A stretch of 64,000 nucleotides of DNA, taken from contig NZ_KB895413.1 of the NCBI RefSeq assembly GCF_000374845.1, positions 496,001 to 560,000 on the forward strand, in the 5' to 3' direction. This document shows positions 1-7,985 of the stretch, one piece after another. Position numbers and translations under genes: made by a program. This DNA comes from Paenibacillus terrigena DSM 21567. GTDB lineage: Bacteria; Bacillota; Bacilli; Paenibacillales; Paenibacillaceae. Position 1 is the first letter of the stretch. Every line of letters begins with the position of its first letter. The notes beneath the pieces were generated by a model. The model made no database searches. It saw only the letters and a program-made list of their open reading frames with translations, and was not told the origin of the DNA.

Positions 1-120
1 GGCAAATGCACGGTCGATGCTTGCATTCACCGCCTCCGTCGATATCGAAGAGACCGCTTTGATGTGGATGATCGTATCCATACAGACGAAGGAGCGGGTG
101 ACGGTGCGTAGCGTCCCCAT
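1..120 (-). CDS. apbE: FAD:protein FMN transferase (ApbE family), N-terminal fragment cut by window edge
   Basis: The minus-strand frame opens at an ATG at 120 and runs off the left edge after 40 residues. It reads MGTLRTVTRSFVCMDTIIHI and continues with the spacing of acidic and hydrophobic residues typical of the ApbE N-terminus (an F..MDT.I.I pattern followed by an amphipathic helix). ApbE enzymes transfer FMN from FAD onto a Thr or Ser of a target protein outside the membrane. The ATG overlaps the stop of the FMN-binding gene (TAATG), so the two are translationally coupled, and that neighbour carries an acceptor motif. The assignment therefore rests on both the short sequence and the context. 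The rest of the gene lies outside the window. Confidence 0.7.
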   Translation of the reverse strand, partial: MGTLRTVTRSFVCMDTIIHIKAVSSISTEAVNASIDRAFA

Positions 121-545
121 TACGATCGCTCCGCTTGGCTGAGCGCGTTGAGCACGGCATTGATGAAGTCCTGTGAGCTGCGCGTTGCTCCGCTTACCGT
201 GTCGATATCAGCGCTTTGGCTTGCAATGACTTCTTCAGGTAAAGAGTCGATGTAACGCTGAGGATATCGTGTTGCGCTGCGTGTAATTTCGACCGCAGCG
301 ATTTTCCCATTCGTGATCGTCACATTCACTTCAACCGTCCCAAATCGGTTGGTCCCGGAGCCGGAGAAAGTACCGTCCTTATATTTCGACATAGGTGTGG
401 ATGGCAACGATGTCGATTGTGTTGCTTGTGTAGCGAATGACTGTTGAGAGTCGTTTCGCGACTGGGTGACCGAATACCCGGCGGCATAAATGATGCCGAT
501 GGCGGTCGAGCACATTAAGATAAAAGCTTTGCCATTGGCGGCCAT
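120..545 (-). CDS. Membrane-anchored FMN-binding domain protein, ApbE substrate
   Basis: 141 residues. Residues 6-25 form a hydrophobic N-terminal anchor or signal, followed by a Ser/Thr/Gln-rich linker (28-52) and an FMN-binding domain (about 54-138) starting YKDGTFSG. The flavinylation motif is visible as DTVSGATRSS, with Thr121 the predicted acceptor in the DxxSGAT consensus. The start at 545 is preceded by GGAGAGG at a good distance. It probably acts as a small extracytosolic electron carrier like PplA or the NqrC/RnfG FMN domains. That is family inference. The ApbE gene follows immediately. The divergent two-component system and DUF2231 gene suggest a shared redox function. Confidence 0.88.
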   Translation of the reverse strand: MAANGKAFILMCSTAIGIIYAAGYSVTQSRNDSQQSFATQATQSTSLPSTPMSKYKDGTFSGSGTNRFGTVEVNVTITNGKIAAVEITRSATRYPQRYIDSLPEEVIASQSADIDTVSGATRSSQDFINAVLNALSQAERS

Positions 546-658
546 GCGATCCTCTCCATTTCAAATTTTGAATATCACTAATCATAGGATTCGAGTATGA
601 AAAAATCATGAAATTCCCGATACTAAAAATAGAGAAAAAAATAAGACATATCGATCAA

Positions 659-694
659 TTTTTCATTATTTTTTCATGTTCGTTCTTTTATACT
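659..694 (+). promoter_or_regulatory. Direct repeats and -10 element upstream of the 726 response regulator
   Basis: Two copies of TTTTTCAT lie at 659-666 and 670-677, 11 bp apart, and a -10-like TATACT lies at 689-694. The repeats occupy the -35 region, the usual place for an OmpR-family dimer acting as an activator. Autoregulation is inferred. Confidence 0.4.
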
Positions 695-725
695 ATTCCA
701 ATAAACAAGCTTGAAAGGGGTAGAC

Positions 726-1418
726 ATGCACATTCTATTGGTTGAAGATGATGCCAAACTCGGCTTTATGATTCAATACAAGCTGGGCTCTGAAGGACAT
801 CAAGTGGATTGGGCGCAAACTGCTGAGGAAGCAGAAGCTTTTCATGATACAGGGGGCTATGATCTTTATATATTGGATTGGATGCTGCCCGGAAAAAGCG
901 GTCTCGACTTATGCAAAGCGTGGAGAGAGGGGCAGGACAATACGGCGATATTGATGCTAACCGCTCGTGATGCGATTCAGGATCGAGTGAACGGTCTAAT
1001 TCAGGGGGCTGATGATTATTTAATCAAGCCTTTTGCTTTCGAGGAGCTCTTTGCCCGAATTTTTGCGCTGGATCGGCGCAAGCAGTTAAGCGGCTATCAT
1101 GAAGCTTACTCAATAAGTGGACTTACGCTAAATCTACGAACACAGGAAGTGGTCAGAGATGGGGAGTCTATCTATTTGACGAAGCGGGAGCTCGATTTGC
1201 TGGCTTACATGATGAGACATCCGGGAGAAGTGCTGTCAAGGGAACGTATTCTGAACTACGTTTGGGGCAGTGGCGCCGAAGTAACGCTGAATGCGGTTGA
1301 TGCTACGATTAAGCTTCTGCGCAGGAAGATCGACGAGCCCTTCGATTTCAAATTGGTCCAAAGCATTCACGGTAGAGGTTATCGATTGGTCGATATGGGA
1401 GCAGACGGCCATGATTAA
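726..1418 (+). CDS. OmpR-family response regulator
   Basis: 230 residues. The receiver domain (MHILLVEDDAKLG) carries the acidic pair EDD, the phospho-acceptor Asp in YILDWMLPGKSG and the conserved Lys in DDYLIKPF. A winged-helix C-terminal domain follows (LTKRELDLLAYMMRHPGEV to IHGRGYRL). I chose ATG 726 because AAAGGGG lies 5 bases upstream; a TTG at 711 would have no ribosome binding site. Its stop overlaps the kinase start (ATGATTAA), so both are co-translated. The partner is the downstream kinase, and the likely target set includes the DUF2231 gene and possibly the divergent flavoprotein genes. Confidence 0.93.
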   Translation: MHILLVEDDAKLGFMIQYKLGSEGHQVDWAQTAEEAEAFHDTGGYDLYILDWMLPGKSGLDLCKAWREGQDNTAILMLTARDAIQDRVNGLIQGADDYLIKPFAFEELFARIFALDRRKQLSGYHEAYSISGLTLNLRTQEVVRDGESIYLTKRELDLLAYMMRHPGEVLSRERILNYVWGSGAEVTLNAVDATIKLLRRKIDEPFDFKLVQSIHGRGYRLVDMGADGHD

Positions 1419-2748
1419 GCGTACACGCCAAAAATTATTGTTCATCTATAGCGGCATCATTGCGCTGATTCTCGTTATTATGGCGGCTTCTTTTTACTTC
1501 ATTTTATCGGGTGTTGTGAACAGGGATGAGCATAGTCGTCTAGAAAAGGCGGCAGAAAAAACGGTGCAGGAGTGGCTTCACCACACGACGGGCATCGGCA
1601 AGAGAGAAATTGATGATCATCGCCGTCCAGGCGGAATGGAATGGGAGTTCTTGCAGAATGACCAATTCGCCGTTGTGCACGATGACCGGGGGAAAATAAT
1701 CTCCACATCAGGCGTCCGCAATCCCCTTGTTGATGATGAAATCAACAAGCAGCTCGTCATGGGAGGGGATAGCTCTTCTTATATGCATATTGAGCGACAA
1801 GTGTCCGAATGCCGTAAAGTATATGCCGTTTACCAAGTAGCCGCCAATGATGGGAAGGGAAGCGTTATCTACATTGGTGAGGATATTAGCAAACAGATGA
1901 ATTTGCTGCGTGAAATGAAGTGGCTGTTATCGGGGTTAACCATCGTCCTTCTGCTTATTGCATCGGTGACAGGGTATATATTTGCAGGTCGGGCGATGGT
2001 CCCGATTGTACGCTCGCTCAAAAGACAGCAGGAGTTTACTGCAGACGCCTCGCATGAACTTCGTACGCCACTCAGTGTGCTGCAATCATCTGTGGAAATT
2101 CTAGAAGAGCAAAAAGAGAAGCTGCCTGATGTCCATCAGACCGTTTTGTACCATATGAAGGACGAGATTGTCCGGATGATTCGCCTAACCGAGCAGCTTC
2201 TAATGCTTGCTCGTGCAGATTCCGGGCTGCAGCAGATTAGACAGGAGTCTTTCGATTTGCGTCTGATGGTGAATGCAGTGACAGAACGAATGAAGACGAT
2301 CGCCAAGGAACATCGGGTTGAAATTTGTGTTGAGGACATGCTGCCGGAAGGAATGGTTTTATATACGGGAGATCCCGACCAGATCAATCAATTGCTCTAC
2401 ATTTTGTTGGACAATGCAATCAAATATTCGTTTACCGGTACGGCTGTAACGGTGCGAGTGTGCAAATACGGAGAAATGGAGTTGGATATTTCTATAGAAG
2501 ACAAGGGATGCGGGATCCCGATGGAGAGTCTGCCGCATTTGTTCGAGCGTTTTTACCGCGTTGATAAGGCGAGGTCACGGCATTGGGGGGGGACAGGCCT
2601 AGGTCTGTCGATCGCCGCCCAAATTACGCGTAATCACGGGGGGCGAATATTTGTAACAAGTGAAATCAATCAAGGTTCAACGTTTATCGTGAGATTACCA
2701 GAGCGAAGAAAAATTCAAAGTCAAAGGAGCACCAGCCATGATATCTGA
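1411..2748 (+). CDS. Two-component sensor histidine kinase, OmpR-partner type
   Basis: 445 residues starting MIKRTRQKL. Transmembrane segments lie near residues 12-34 and 168-192 and enclose an extracytoplasmic sensor of about 130 residues. The dimerisation H-box reads DASHELRTP, the N-box LLDNAIKYS, the G1 box DKGCGIP, the F-box LFERFYRVDKARSR and the G2 box GGTGLGLSIAAQI, so all catalytic motifs are intact. The sensor holds no domain I recognise. The start overlaps the regulator stop by 8 bases and the stop overlaps the next ATG, which makes a tight three-gene operon. Confidence 0.93.
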   Translation: MIKRTRQKLLFIYSGIIALILVIMAASFYFILSGVVNRDEHSRLEKAAEKTVQEWLHHTTGIGKREIDDHRRPGGMEWEFLQNDQFAVVHDDRGKIISTSGVRNPLVDDEINKQLVMGGDSSSYMHIERQVSECRKVYAVYQVAANDGKGSVIYIGEDISKQMNLLREMKWLLSGLTIVLLLIASVTGYIFAGRAMVPIVRSLKRQQEFTADASHELRTPLSVLQSSVEILEEQKEKLPDVHQTVLYHMKDEIVRMIRLTEQLLMLARADSGLQQIRQESFDLRLMVNAVTERMKTIAKEHRVEICVEDMLPEGMVLYTGDPDQINQLLYILLDNAIKYSFTGTAVTVRVCKYGEMELDISIEDKGCGIPMESLPHLFERFYRVDKARSRHWGGTGLGLSIAAQITRNHGGRIFVTSEINQGSTFIVRLPERRKIQSQRSTSHDI

Positions 2749-3205
2749 GATTTTCAACCATCTTCATCCAATAATTGTTCACTTCCCGATCGCAATAATA
2801 GTCATCGCATTATGCTATGACGTCATTCAAATAATGAAAAACCGCGCCCTCATGCCGAATCAGGGAATATGGTTGTGGTTAACGGCCGCCTTAGGCGCAT
2901 GGTTGTCAGTAGCCACGGGTCCAGAGGATGATGCAAGAGGGAACACAACGTATCTCGATGTTCACTCGACATTAGCAGATTTGACGGCTTGGGTGGTAAC
3001 GCTCCTCGTTGTATGGAGGCTATGGCAGACCTTTCGGGGCAACCGGCCTTTTACGAAGTTCATTTTGGTTAGCTATCTCATCCTATCCATCGCTTCCTGT
3101 ACACTGGTTCTTGGTACAGGTTACTATGGAGGGAAAATGGTCTACTCGGACGGGATTGGCGTAAAAGTTAACGGCACCGATGTGAACCCGCCAAAAGCTC
3201 ATTAA
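2738..3205 (+). CDS. DUF2231-family membrane protein
   Basis: 155 residues, four predicted membrane segments. The N-terminal HPIIVHFPIA signature is typical of DUF2231, a family of small, often redox- or haem-linked membrane proteins of unknown reaction. The conserved His residues in that signature and His83 in DVHST could bind metal or haem, which is inference. AAAGGAG precedes the ATG at 2738, and the gene overlaps the kinase stop, so it is the third gene of the operon. Its place beside an ApbE/FMN-binding pair suggests a part in extracytosolic electron transfer. Confidence 0.8.
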   Translation: MISEIFNHLHPIIVHFPIAIIVIALCYDVIQIMKNRALMPNQGIWLWLTAALGAWLSVATGPEDDARGNTTYLDVHSTLADLTAWVVTLLVVWRLWQTFRGNRPFTKFILVSYLILSIASCTLVLGTGYYGGKMVYSDGIGVKVNGTDVNPPKAH

Positions 3206-3245
3206 TCTAGGTAGTGTTGTTCGAAGGTGTTCGAAATTGCAATGG

Positions 3246-3300
3246 AGAGCCTGTGTCTACGTGGTAAAGACACGGGCTCTAGTTACTTGCCCGAGTAACT
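3246..3300. terminator. Two tandem hairpins between convergent genes
   Basis: The first hairpin (3246-3280) pairs AGAGCC.GTGTCT with AGACAC.GGCTCT and has one mismatch. The second (3281-3300) is AGTTACT-tgcccg-AGTAACT. Neither has a strong T-run, but they sit exactly between the DUF2231 stop and the converging hydrolase remnant. Confidence 0.5.
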
Positions 3301-4218
3301 TACGCCGTTTTTTTCAATCCAAGAAACGAGATTTCACCGTCACGCTCATAAGTAAACGTACATTCCCAATCGTACCAAATATGATGAAATGATGTCTCCG
3401 ATATAGGATAGAAGGGTATAACGGTTTCCTCGTTCCATACAAAATATAATTGATCTCCATTCCGCGCGACGGTAGCTTTGCATCCATATCCTTCGTAAGT
3501 ACCCATATAGTTCGCGTAGATTTTTTCATCGAGTGAGTAAGGGTGTGGGCGAGTCGGAACGGATATTTGCTCTCCGAATAGGATCCCTGGTAATGATTCG
3601 GTAAGTTTAAATAGGGGAACAAAATCATAATTTGTCAACATCATTACGGATGTATTTTCATCCGAGTATCTTATCGCATATAAAGTTATCAAAAGTAAAA
3701 CCCGTGATGTTCTCAATGAGCATACCAAGCAAAAAATAGCCTGAATTATTATAGGCAAAAGAAGTACCTGGTGTAAAAGCTAGTGGTATATCAATGAATA
3801 GTTGAAGTACGTCGTGATGGCTGAGCCTTAGTTTATTTAATCGTTGGTTGTACTCTGGGAGACTGGTGTAATTGGCAAGTCCAGATGTGTGAGTCAACAA
3901 ATGTGCAACCGAAATATCTTTCAAAGGGTTCAGTTCAGGCAAGTAGAGGCTGGCGCTATCTTCGAAATCCAGAAGCTTTTGTTCATAAAGCATCATAATG
4001 GCCATTGCGGTAAATGATTTCGTTAAGGACCAAATTCTGAATTTGGTGTCAATGGTGTTAGGAATGAGATGTTCAAGGTTTGCGTAACCATAGGCTTTCT
4101 TAAAGACGACTTCCCCATGTCTAGCAATCAATATGGTTCCACCGAGTGGCCAGTTGCGTTCATAGCTGGATAAATAATCATCCAGAGATTGCGTATTACT
4201 CAGTGTGCAGATCTTTTG
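3300..4218 (-). pseudogene. Serine hydrolase (beta-lactamase family, class C-like), decayed
   Basis: The N-terminal part (down from about 4218 to 3658) reads LDDYLSSYERNWPLGGTILIARHGE and contains the catalytic SLTK (SxxK) and YNN motifs, ending near FICDKILG. The C-terminal part lies in a different frame (3300 to about 3680) and begins DENTSVMMLTNYDF. The usual 100 or so residues between the YxN motif and this C-terminal domain, including the HxG/KTG region, are absent. The deletion also shifts the frame. No start codon with a ribosome binding site is visible upstream, and an in-frame stop lies at about 4217, where the TetR promoter begins. The gene therefore looks broken at both its start and its middle. 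Confidence 0.8.
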
Positions 4219-4224
4219 TTAAAT

Positions 4225-4253
4225 TTGACAGAGATGCAGGAATAGGATACTCT
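4225..4253 (+). promoter_or_regulatory. SigA-type promoter for the TetR/SMR operon
   Basis: TTGACA at 4225-4230 is followed by a 17-base spacer and TACTCT at 4248-4253. The -35 is perfect and the -10 weak. It overlaps the 5' end of the decayed hydrolase, about 60 bases before the TetR start. Confidence 0.5.
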
Positions 4254-4310
4254 ATGGAAAATGAAGAAAACATAATATTTTCCTTAGTTTATCTTGTGAG
4301 GTGTATTTGT

Positions 4311-4865
4311 TTGAAGAATAGAATCATGCAACAAGCGCAACAGGAAATTAATAAATCAGGCTTTCGATTCACGATGGCCGATATGGCCAAACAATGCGGT
4401 ATAAGCACAAAAACCATCTACCAATGGTATCCTTCCAAAGAGGATCTGATTCGCGATATGGTGCAGCACGCTATCGATGAAATCAAAGAACTTGAACAGG
4501 CTATTTTGAAGGATCATACGTTGAACAGAATGGAGAAATTGAAGGCATTACTTGTCATGCTTCCTCGAGACTTTCAGTTTTTTGATATGAAGCGACTGTA
4601 TGAACTGCAGCGTTTTTATCCGGAAGTATGGGAGTATTTAAATTCTTTTATGGAAGAGCAATGGGACGGGGTGGATCAAATCGTTGCAGAGGCTCAAGCT
4701 GAAGGGTTGCTCGGGACATTCAATCGGATGCTGTTTATACAGTTATACCTTGGAGGGTTGAATCGACTAATGGAGCAAGCTTATGTTAATCAGATCGGAT
4801 TAACGATTAGAGAAGCTTTAAATGAGATGGTAGACATGATGATCGATGGGATAAGGATGAGGTGA
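4311..4865 (+). CDS. TetR-family regulator (YvaF-like)
   Basis: 184 residues. The N-terminal DNA-binding domain contains FTMADMAKQCGISTKTIYQW followed by PSKEDLI, a classic TetR helix-turn-helix. The frame is open upstream, but TTG 4311 is the best start: GAGGTG lies 8 bases before it, and the resulting protein has normal family length and begins right before the first helix. ATG 4326 is an alternative. It ends 4 bases before an SMR pump gene, and together with the next gene it matches the Bacillus subtilis yvaF-yvaE-yvaD set. Local repression of the pump is likely. Confidence 0.82.
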   Translation: MKNRIMQQAQQEINKSGFRFTMADMAKQCGISTKTIYQWYPSKEDLIRDMVQHAIDEIKELEQAILKDHTLNRMEKLKALLVMLPRDFQFFDMKRLYELQRFYPEVWEYLNSFMEEQWDGVDQIVAEAQAEGLLGTFNRMLFIQLYLGGLNRLMEQAYVNQIGLTIREALNEMVDMMIDGIRMR

Positions 4866-4869
4866 GTCC

Positions 4870-5241
4870 ATGCATTGGATATTGTTAATATTTGCGATTG
4901 CGGCTGAGGTGGCGGGTACTACGTTCATGAAGCTTTCATTGGGATTTACGAAGCTGGTGCCATCCTTGCTGCTCATCGTCTTCTATTTGCTCAGTTTGAC
5001 CTTACTGAATCTAGCGTTAAAAGGGATTCCAATCGGCGTGGCGTACGCGATTTGGTCAGGCATGGGAACGCTACTCGTCGTAGGCATTGGCTGGGCATTG
5101 TTTGGAGAACCATTGTCCATGTTGAAGCTCATTTCCATATGCCTGATCATAGCCGGTGTCGTGGGATTAAATCTCGGGAGCAATAGCCATGGGAATGCTG
5201 AAAGTTCAATGCAACAAGAACAATCGCTGCATACAACCTAG
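4870..5241 (+). CDS. Small multidrug resistance (SMR) family transporter, YvaE-like
   Basis: 123 residues with four membrane segments. The membrane-embedded Glu in AIAAEVAGTTFMKLS matches EmrE Glu14, and YAIWSGMGTLL matches the conserved Trp63 region. SMR proteins are proton-coupled dimers that export cationic drugs or guanidinium compounds. This protein has the QAC/EmrE type of first helix, but the substrate cannot be read from sequence. It starts 4 bases after the TetR stop and is followed 17 bases later by a YvaD-like gene, so a three-gene operon is likely. Confidence 0.9.
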   Translation: MHWILLIFAIAAEVAGTTFMKLSLGFTKLVPSLLLIVFYLLSLTLLNLALKGIPIGVAYAIWSGMGTLLVVGIGWALFGEPLSMLKLISICLIIAGVVGLNLGSNSHGNAESSMQQEQSLHTT

Positions 5242-5258
5242 ATGAGGGAGTTGTAAAA

Positions 5259-5666
5259 ATGAGCGGTAAACTAAGGAAATTACTTTTATTTACGGATATA
5301 TCCTTCCTGGTGTATTGGTTTGTCACCTATTTTCATCTGATTCCTCCTAGTTATGCGTATCAGGATTATACCAATGTGATGCTCGTGGTTTGGAACTGGT
5401 CTTTCTTTCCCCTTGATGTTCTCATCTCAGTAACCGGGTTATTGAGTCTTTATTATAATCGTAAGTCGAATACAGTCTGGAAGCCGATGGTACTGATTTC
5501 ACTGGTTCTTACTTCTTGTTCAGGGCTGCAAGCGATCGCATTCTGGGTGATCAAGCAGGATTATGATCTGATGTGGTGGATTCCTAATCTGTTTCTGCTG
5601 ATATACCCACTATTCTTTATCCCTGGACTCATGCGAAGCGGGTTCATCGGCAAAAGCGTTTCATAG
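5259..5666 (+). CDS. YvaD-like membrane protein (DUF5360)
   Basis: 135 residues, four predicted membrane helices, rich in aromatic residues (VWNWSFFPLDV and MWWIPNLFLLIYP). The sequence and its place right after a TetR/SMR pair match Bacillus subtilis YvaD, whose function is unknown. GGGAGTTG precedes the ATG. It probably assists or accompanies the SMR exporter. I infer this only from conserved gene order. Confidence 0.72.
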   Translation: MSGKLRKLLLFTDISFLVYWFVTYFHLIPPSYAYQDYTNVMLVVWNWSFFPLDVLISVTGLLSLYYNRKSNTVWKPMVLISLVLTSCSGLQAIAFWVIKQDYDLMWWIPNLFLLIYPLFFIPGLMRSGFIGKSVS

Positions 5667-5675
5667 CTCATTCGA

Positions 5676-6392
5676 TTACTGAACCCAAAATGATTGGACA
5701 GCGAAGTAGACAGCGGCAATCATCAATATCACACCGCCTAGCTTGCACATGAAATAGTGAAAATCGCTAGGTTCCGCGTTGTTCACCCATATCCAGCGCA
5801 GCGAAATAAAGAATAGAAAATTTTGAAATTTCTCGTATCGGAATCCGCACCACCCATAAATAAATAACAGGAGGGAGAGGATAAAAAGGCCCGAACTGCC
5901 TTGTGCGGTATGATATTCCGAATATGCTGCTGTAACAAGCTGACTTGGGTAATATTTCTCTTCTCCATCCAGAAGACGTCTCTCTCTGCCAATATAGACG
6001 GGCGGCCCCACGATTTCTCCCTTCGCATCAAAGCTCATAAGGTAGCCGGATTGATCATTGACTGTGTATTGATGCCCGTTCGGGTAAGTGAGGCGATATT
6101 GGTTGCTTTCATAGAGACCTATGCTCTTGTGAATCGAATAGGTTTCTTGATGAATAATGACATTACGATTCTGGCCATCGATTTGCACGTCGATGGATGG
6201 AACGGATCCGGCCGTATAACGCACCAGATTCCCTTGTTCATTCGCTTGTTTATATTTGTAATCATTGACATAAAACACGGATTCGGAGAAATAAGTGTTG
6301 GCAAAGGCCATGACGCAACCAACTAAAATGACTAGTCCTAGGATGATGAGCGCACGGGAGAACTTGATGCGTTTGAGACTTTCCAGATTCAC
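5676..6392 (-). CDS. Uncharacterised membrane protein
   Basis: 238 residues from a GTG at 6392 (AAGGCGG upstream). One N-terminal membrane helix (about 13-33) is followed by an outside domain of about 120 residues rich in Tyr, Gln and Asn, then two C-terminal helices (about 168-188 and 215-235). Between the last two helices lies WIWVNNAEPSDFHYFMCKLGG, a W....EPS pattern seen in small DUF6199-like membrane proteins; that resemblance is tentative. It converges on the YvaD-like gene with a 10-base gap. No function is assigned. Confidence 0.6.
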   Translation of the reverse strand: MNLESLKRIKFSRALIILGLVILVGCVMAFANTYFSESVFYVNDYKYKQANEQGNLVRYTAGSVPSIDVQIDGQNRNVIIHQETYSIHKSIGLYESNQYRLTYPNGHQYTVNDQSGYLMSFDAKGEIVGPPVYIGRERRLLDGEEKYYPSQLVTAAYSEYHTAQGSSGLFILSLLLFIYGWCGFRYEKFQNFLFFISLRWIWVNNAEPSDFHYFMCKLGGVILMIAAVYFAVQSFWVQ

Positions 6393-6489
6393 AAAGATCG
6401 ACCGCCTTTTCCGTATATATCCATTAAATAACGCTGAAATAATGGAAAAAGTTGCTGCATTGACGTTGGCATGAAAAGTTCAAAAAGTT

Positions 6490-6505
6490 TGTGCGTGTAA
6501 TCACA
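6490..6505 (+). promoter_or_regulatory. FNR/CRP-like operator upstream of hcp
   Basis: TGTGCGTGTAATCACA matches the Bacillus Fnr consensus TGTGA-N6-TCACA with one mismatch. It lies 66 bases before the hcp start, a fitting place for anaerobic activation. A CRP-like protein binding the same core cannot be excluded. Confidence 0.55.
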
Positions 6506-6570
6506 ATTCACGCTCGGGTGCTCTGCTAAGCTGTGGGTAACAAATGATGTTCTTGAAGGAGGACAATGAT

Positions 6571-7863
6571 ATGTTCTGTTACCAATGTGAACAGACGCCA
6601 AGCGGCGGTTGCACCGTCGTTGGGGTATGCGGCAAGGATGAGACCATCGCGAGCTTGCAGGATACGATGATTTTTGCGCTAAAAGGGATTGCAGCCTATG
6701 CGACCCATGCGAGACAGCTAGGATACACGGATCCCGAAGTCGATCGGATTACACACGAAGCCTTATATATGACCTTAACGAACTCCAACTTTAATCTGCA
6801 AGAGCATCTGGACATGGCGATGAAAGTCGGAAATGCTGCGGTTCGGATCATGGACGTCTTGGATCATGCCCATACGACTCGGTTTGGTATTCCACAGCCG
6901 ATTACGGTTAGTCAGAATAAAATTGAAGGTCATTGCATCGTCGTCACAGGACATAATCTATATGCGCTGGAGGAATTGTTGCGCCAAACCGAGGGTAAGG
7001 GGATTAACATTTATACGCACTCGGAAATGCTCCCTGCCCATGGCTATCCAGCGCTCAAGAAATACTCCCATTTGAAAGGCAACATCGGTAAAGCTTGGTA
7101 CGACCAACGCAGACTGTTCGAACAGTTCCCAGGTGCGATTCTAGCGACCACAAACTGTGTCATGCCGATTAAAGGCACGTACGCAGATCGCTTCTACTCT
7201 TATGAAGTTGCAGGCCTAGAGGGTGTTACGAAGATCGTTGAAGACGATTTCTCTCCACTTATTGAACGGGCATTATCACTGCCTGTGGCGAATATCGAGT
7301 CCGAGCAAGTGCTCACGACAGGATATCACCATGAGACGGTGATTGGCCTTGCGCCAGAGATCATTCAAGCCGTCAAAGACGGGCATATTCGCCGCTTCTT
7401 CGTCATTGCAGGCTGCGATGCACCGGGAACAGGCGGGAATTACTATCGTGAACTCGCGACCTCTTTACCGAATGAAACGGTCATCTTGACAACATCTTGC
7501 GGCAAGTTCCGCTTTAATGACGTCGATTATGGTACCGTGGGAGATACTGGCATACCACGTTATATCGATCTTGGTCAGTGCAATAACTCCGGTTCTACGG
7601 TCAAAATTGCCCTTGCATTAGCAGATGCTTTTGGTTGTACGGTGAACGAGCTCCCGGTCAGTATCGTATTGTCATGGTTCGAGCAAAAGGCGGTTGCGAT
7701 TCTTCTTGGCCTATTCAGCCTTGGCATTCAAGATATTCGGATTGGACCGAAGCCGCCGGAGTTTATCTCGCCCGGTGTACTCGATGCCCTTGTAGAGTTG
7801 TTCGGATTGAAATTGATTACAACCGCTGAGGAAGATATGCAGGCAATGTTGGCTTTGTCCTAA
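6571..7863 (+). CDS. hcp: Hydroxylamine reductase / hybrid-cluster protein, short (class III-like) form
   Basis: 430 residues. ATG 6571 is preceded by AAGGAGGA. The N-terminal cluster motif is Cys3-x2-Cys6-x7-Cys14-x5-Cys20 (CYQCEQTPSGGCTVVGVCGK). Hybrid-cluster ligands are visible in TTNCVM, IAGCDAPG, LTTSCGKF, GQCNNSG and SWFEQKA. The length is about 120 residues below the usual 550, and the shortfall lies after the first domain, as in class III proteins that lack part of the second helical bundle. The enzyme reduces hydroxylamine in vitro and is linked to nitric oxide and nitrosative stress in anaerobic cells. It has its own FNR-like box and terminator, so it is monocistronic. Confidence 0.95.
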   Translation: MFCYQCEQTPSGGCTVVGVCGKDETIASLQDTMIFALKGIAAYATHARQLGYTDPEVDRITHEALYMTLTNSNFNLQEHLDMAMKVGNAAVRIMDVLDHAHTTRFGIPQPITVSQNKIEGHCIVVTGHNLYALEELLRQTEGKGINIYTHSEMLPAHGYPALKKYSHLKGNIGKAWYDQRRLFEQFPGAILATTNCVMPIKGTYADRFYSYEVAGLEGVTKIVEDDFSPLIERALSLPVANIESEQVLTTGYHHETVIGLAPEIIQAVKDGHIRRFFVIAGCDAPGTGGNYYRELATSLPNETVILTTSCGKFRFNDVDYGTVGDTGIPRYIDLGQCNNSGSTVKIALALADAFGCTVNELPVSIVLSWFEQKAVAILLGLFSLGIQDIRIGPKPPEFISPGVLDALVELFGLKLITTAEEDMQAMLALS

Positions 7864-7889
7864 GCGAGTTGTAGTACCAAAATCATTAG

Positions 7890-7925
7890 CAAGACTCTGA
7901 CGAATTGTCAGGGTCTTGTTTTTAT
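7890..7925 (+). terminator. Rho-independent terminator of hcp
   Basis: CAAGACTCTGAC and GTCAGGGTCTTG form a 12-bp stem (one G-U pair) around GAATT, followed by TTTTTATTT. Confidence 0.9.
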
Positions 7926-7985
7926 TTGCGCGCTTCATAAATTTCCTTGGGTTGGCACAAGGTAATCGAGGAAGGAGTGAGGGCG

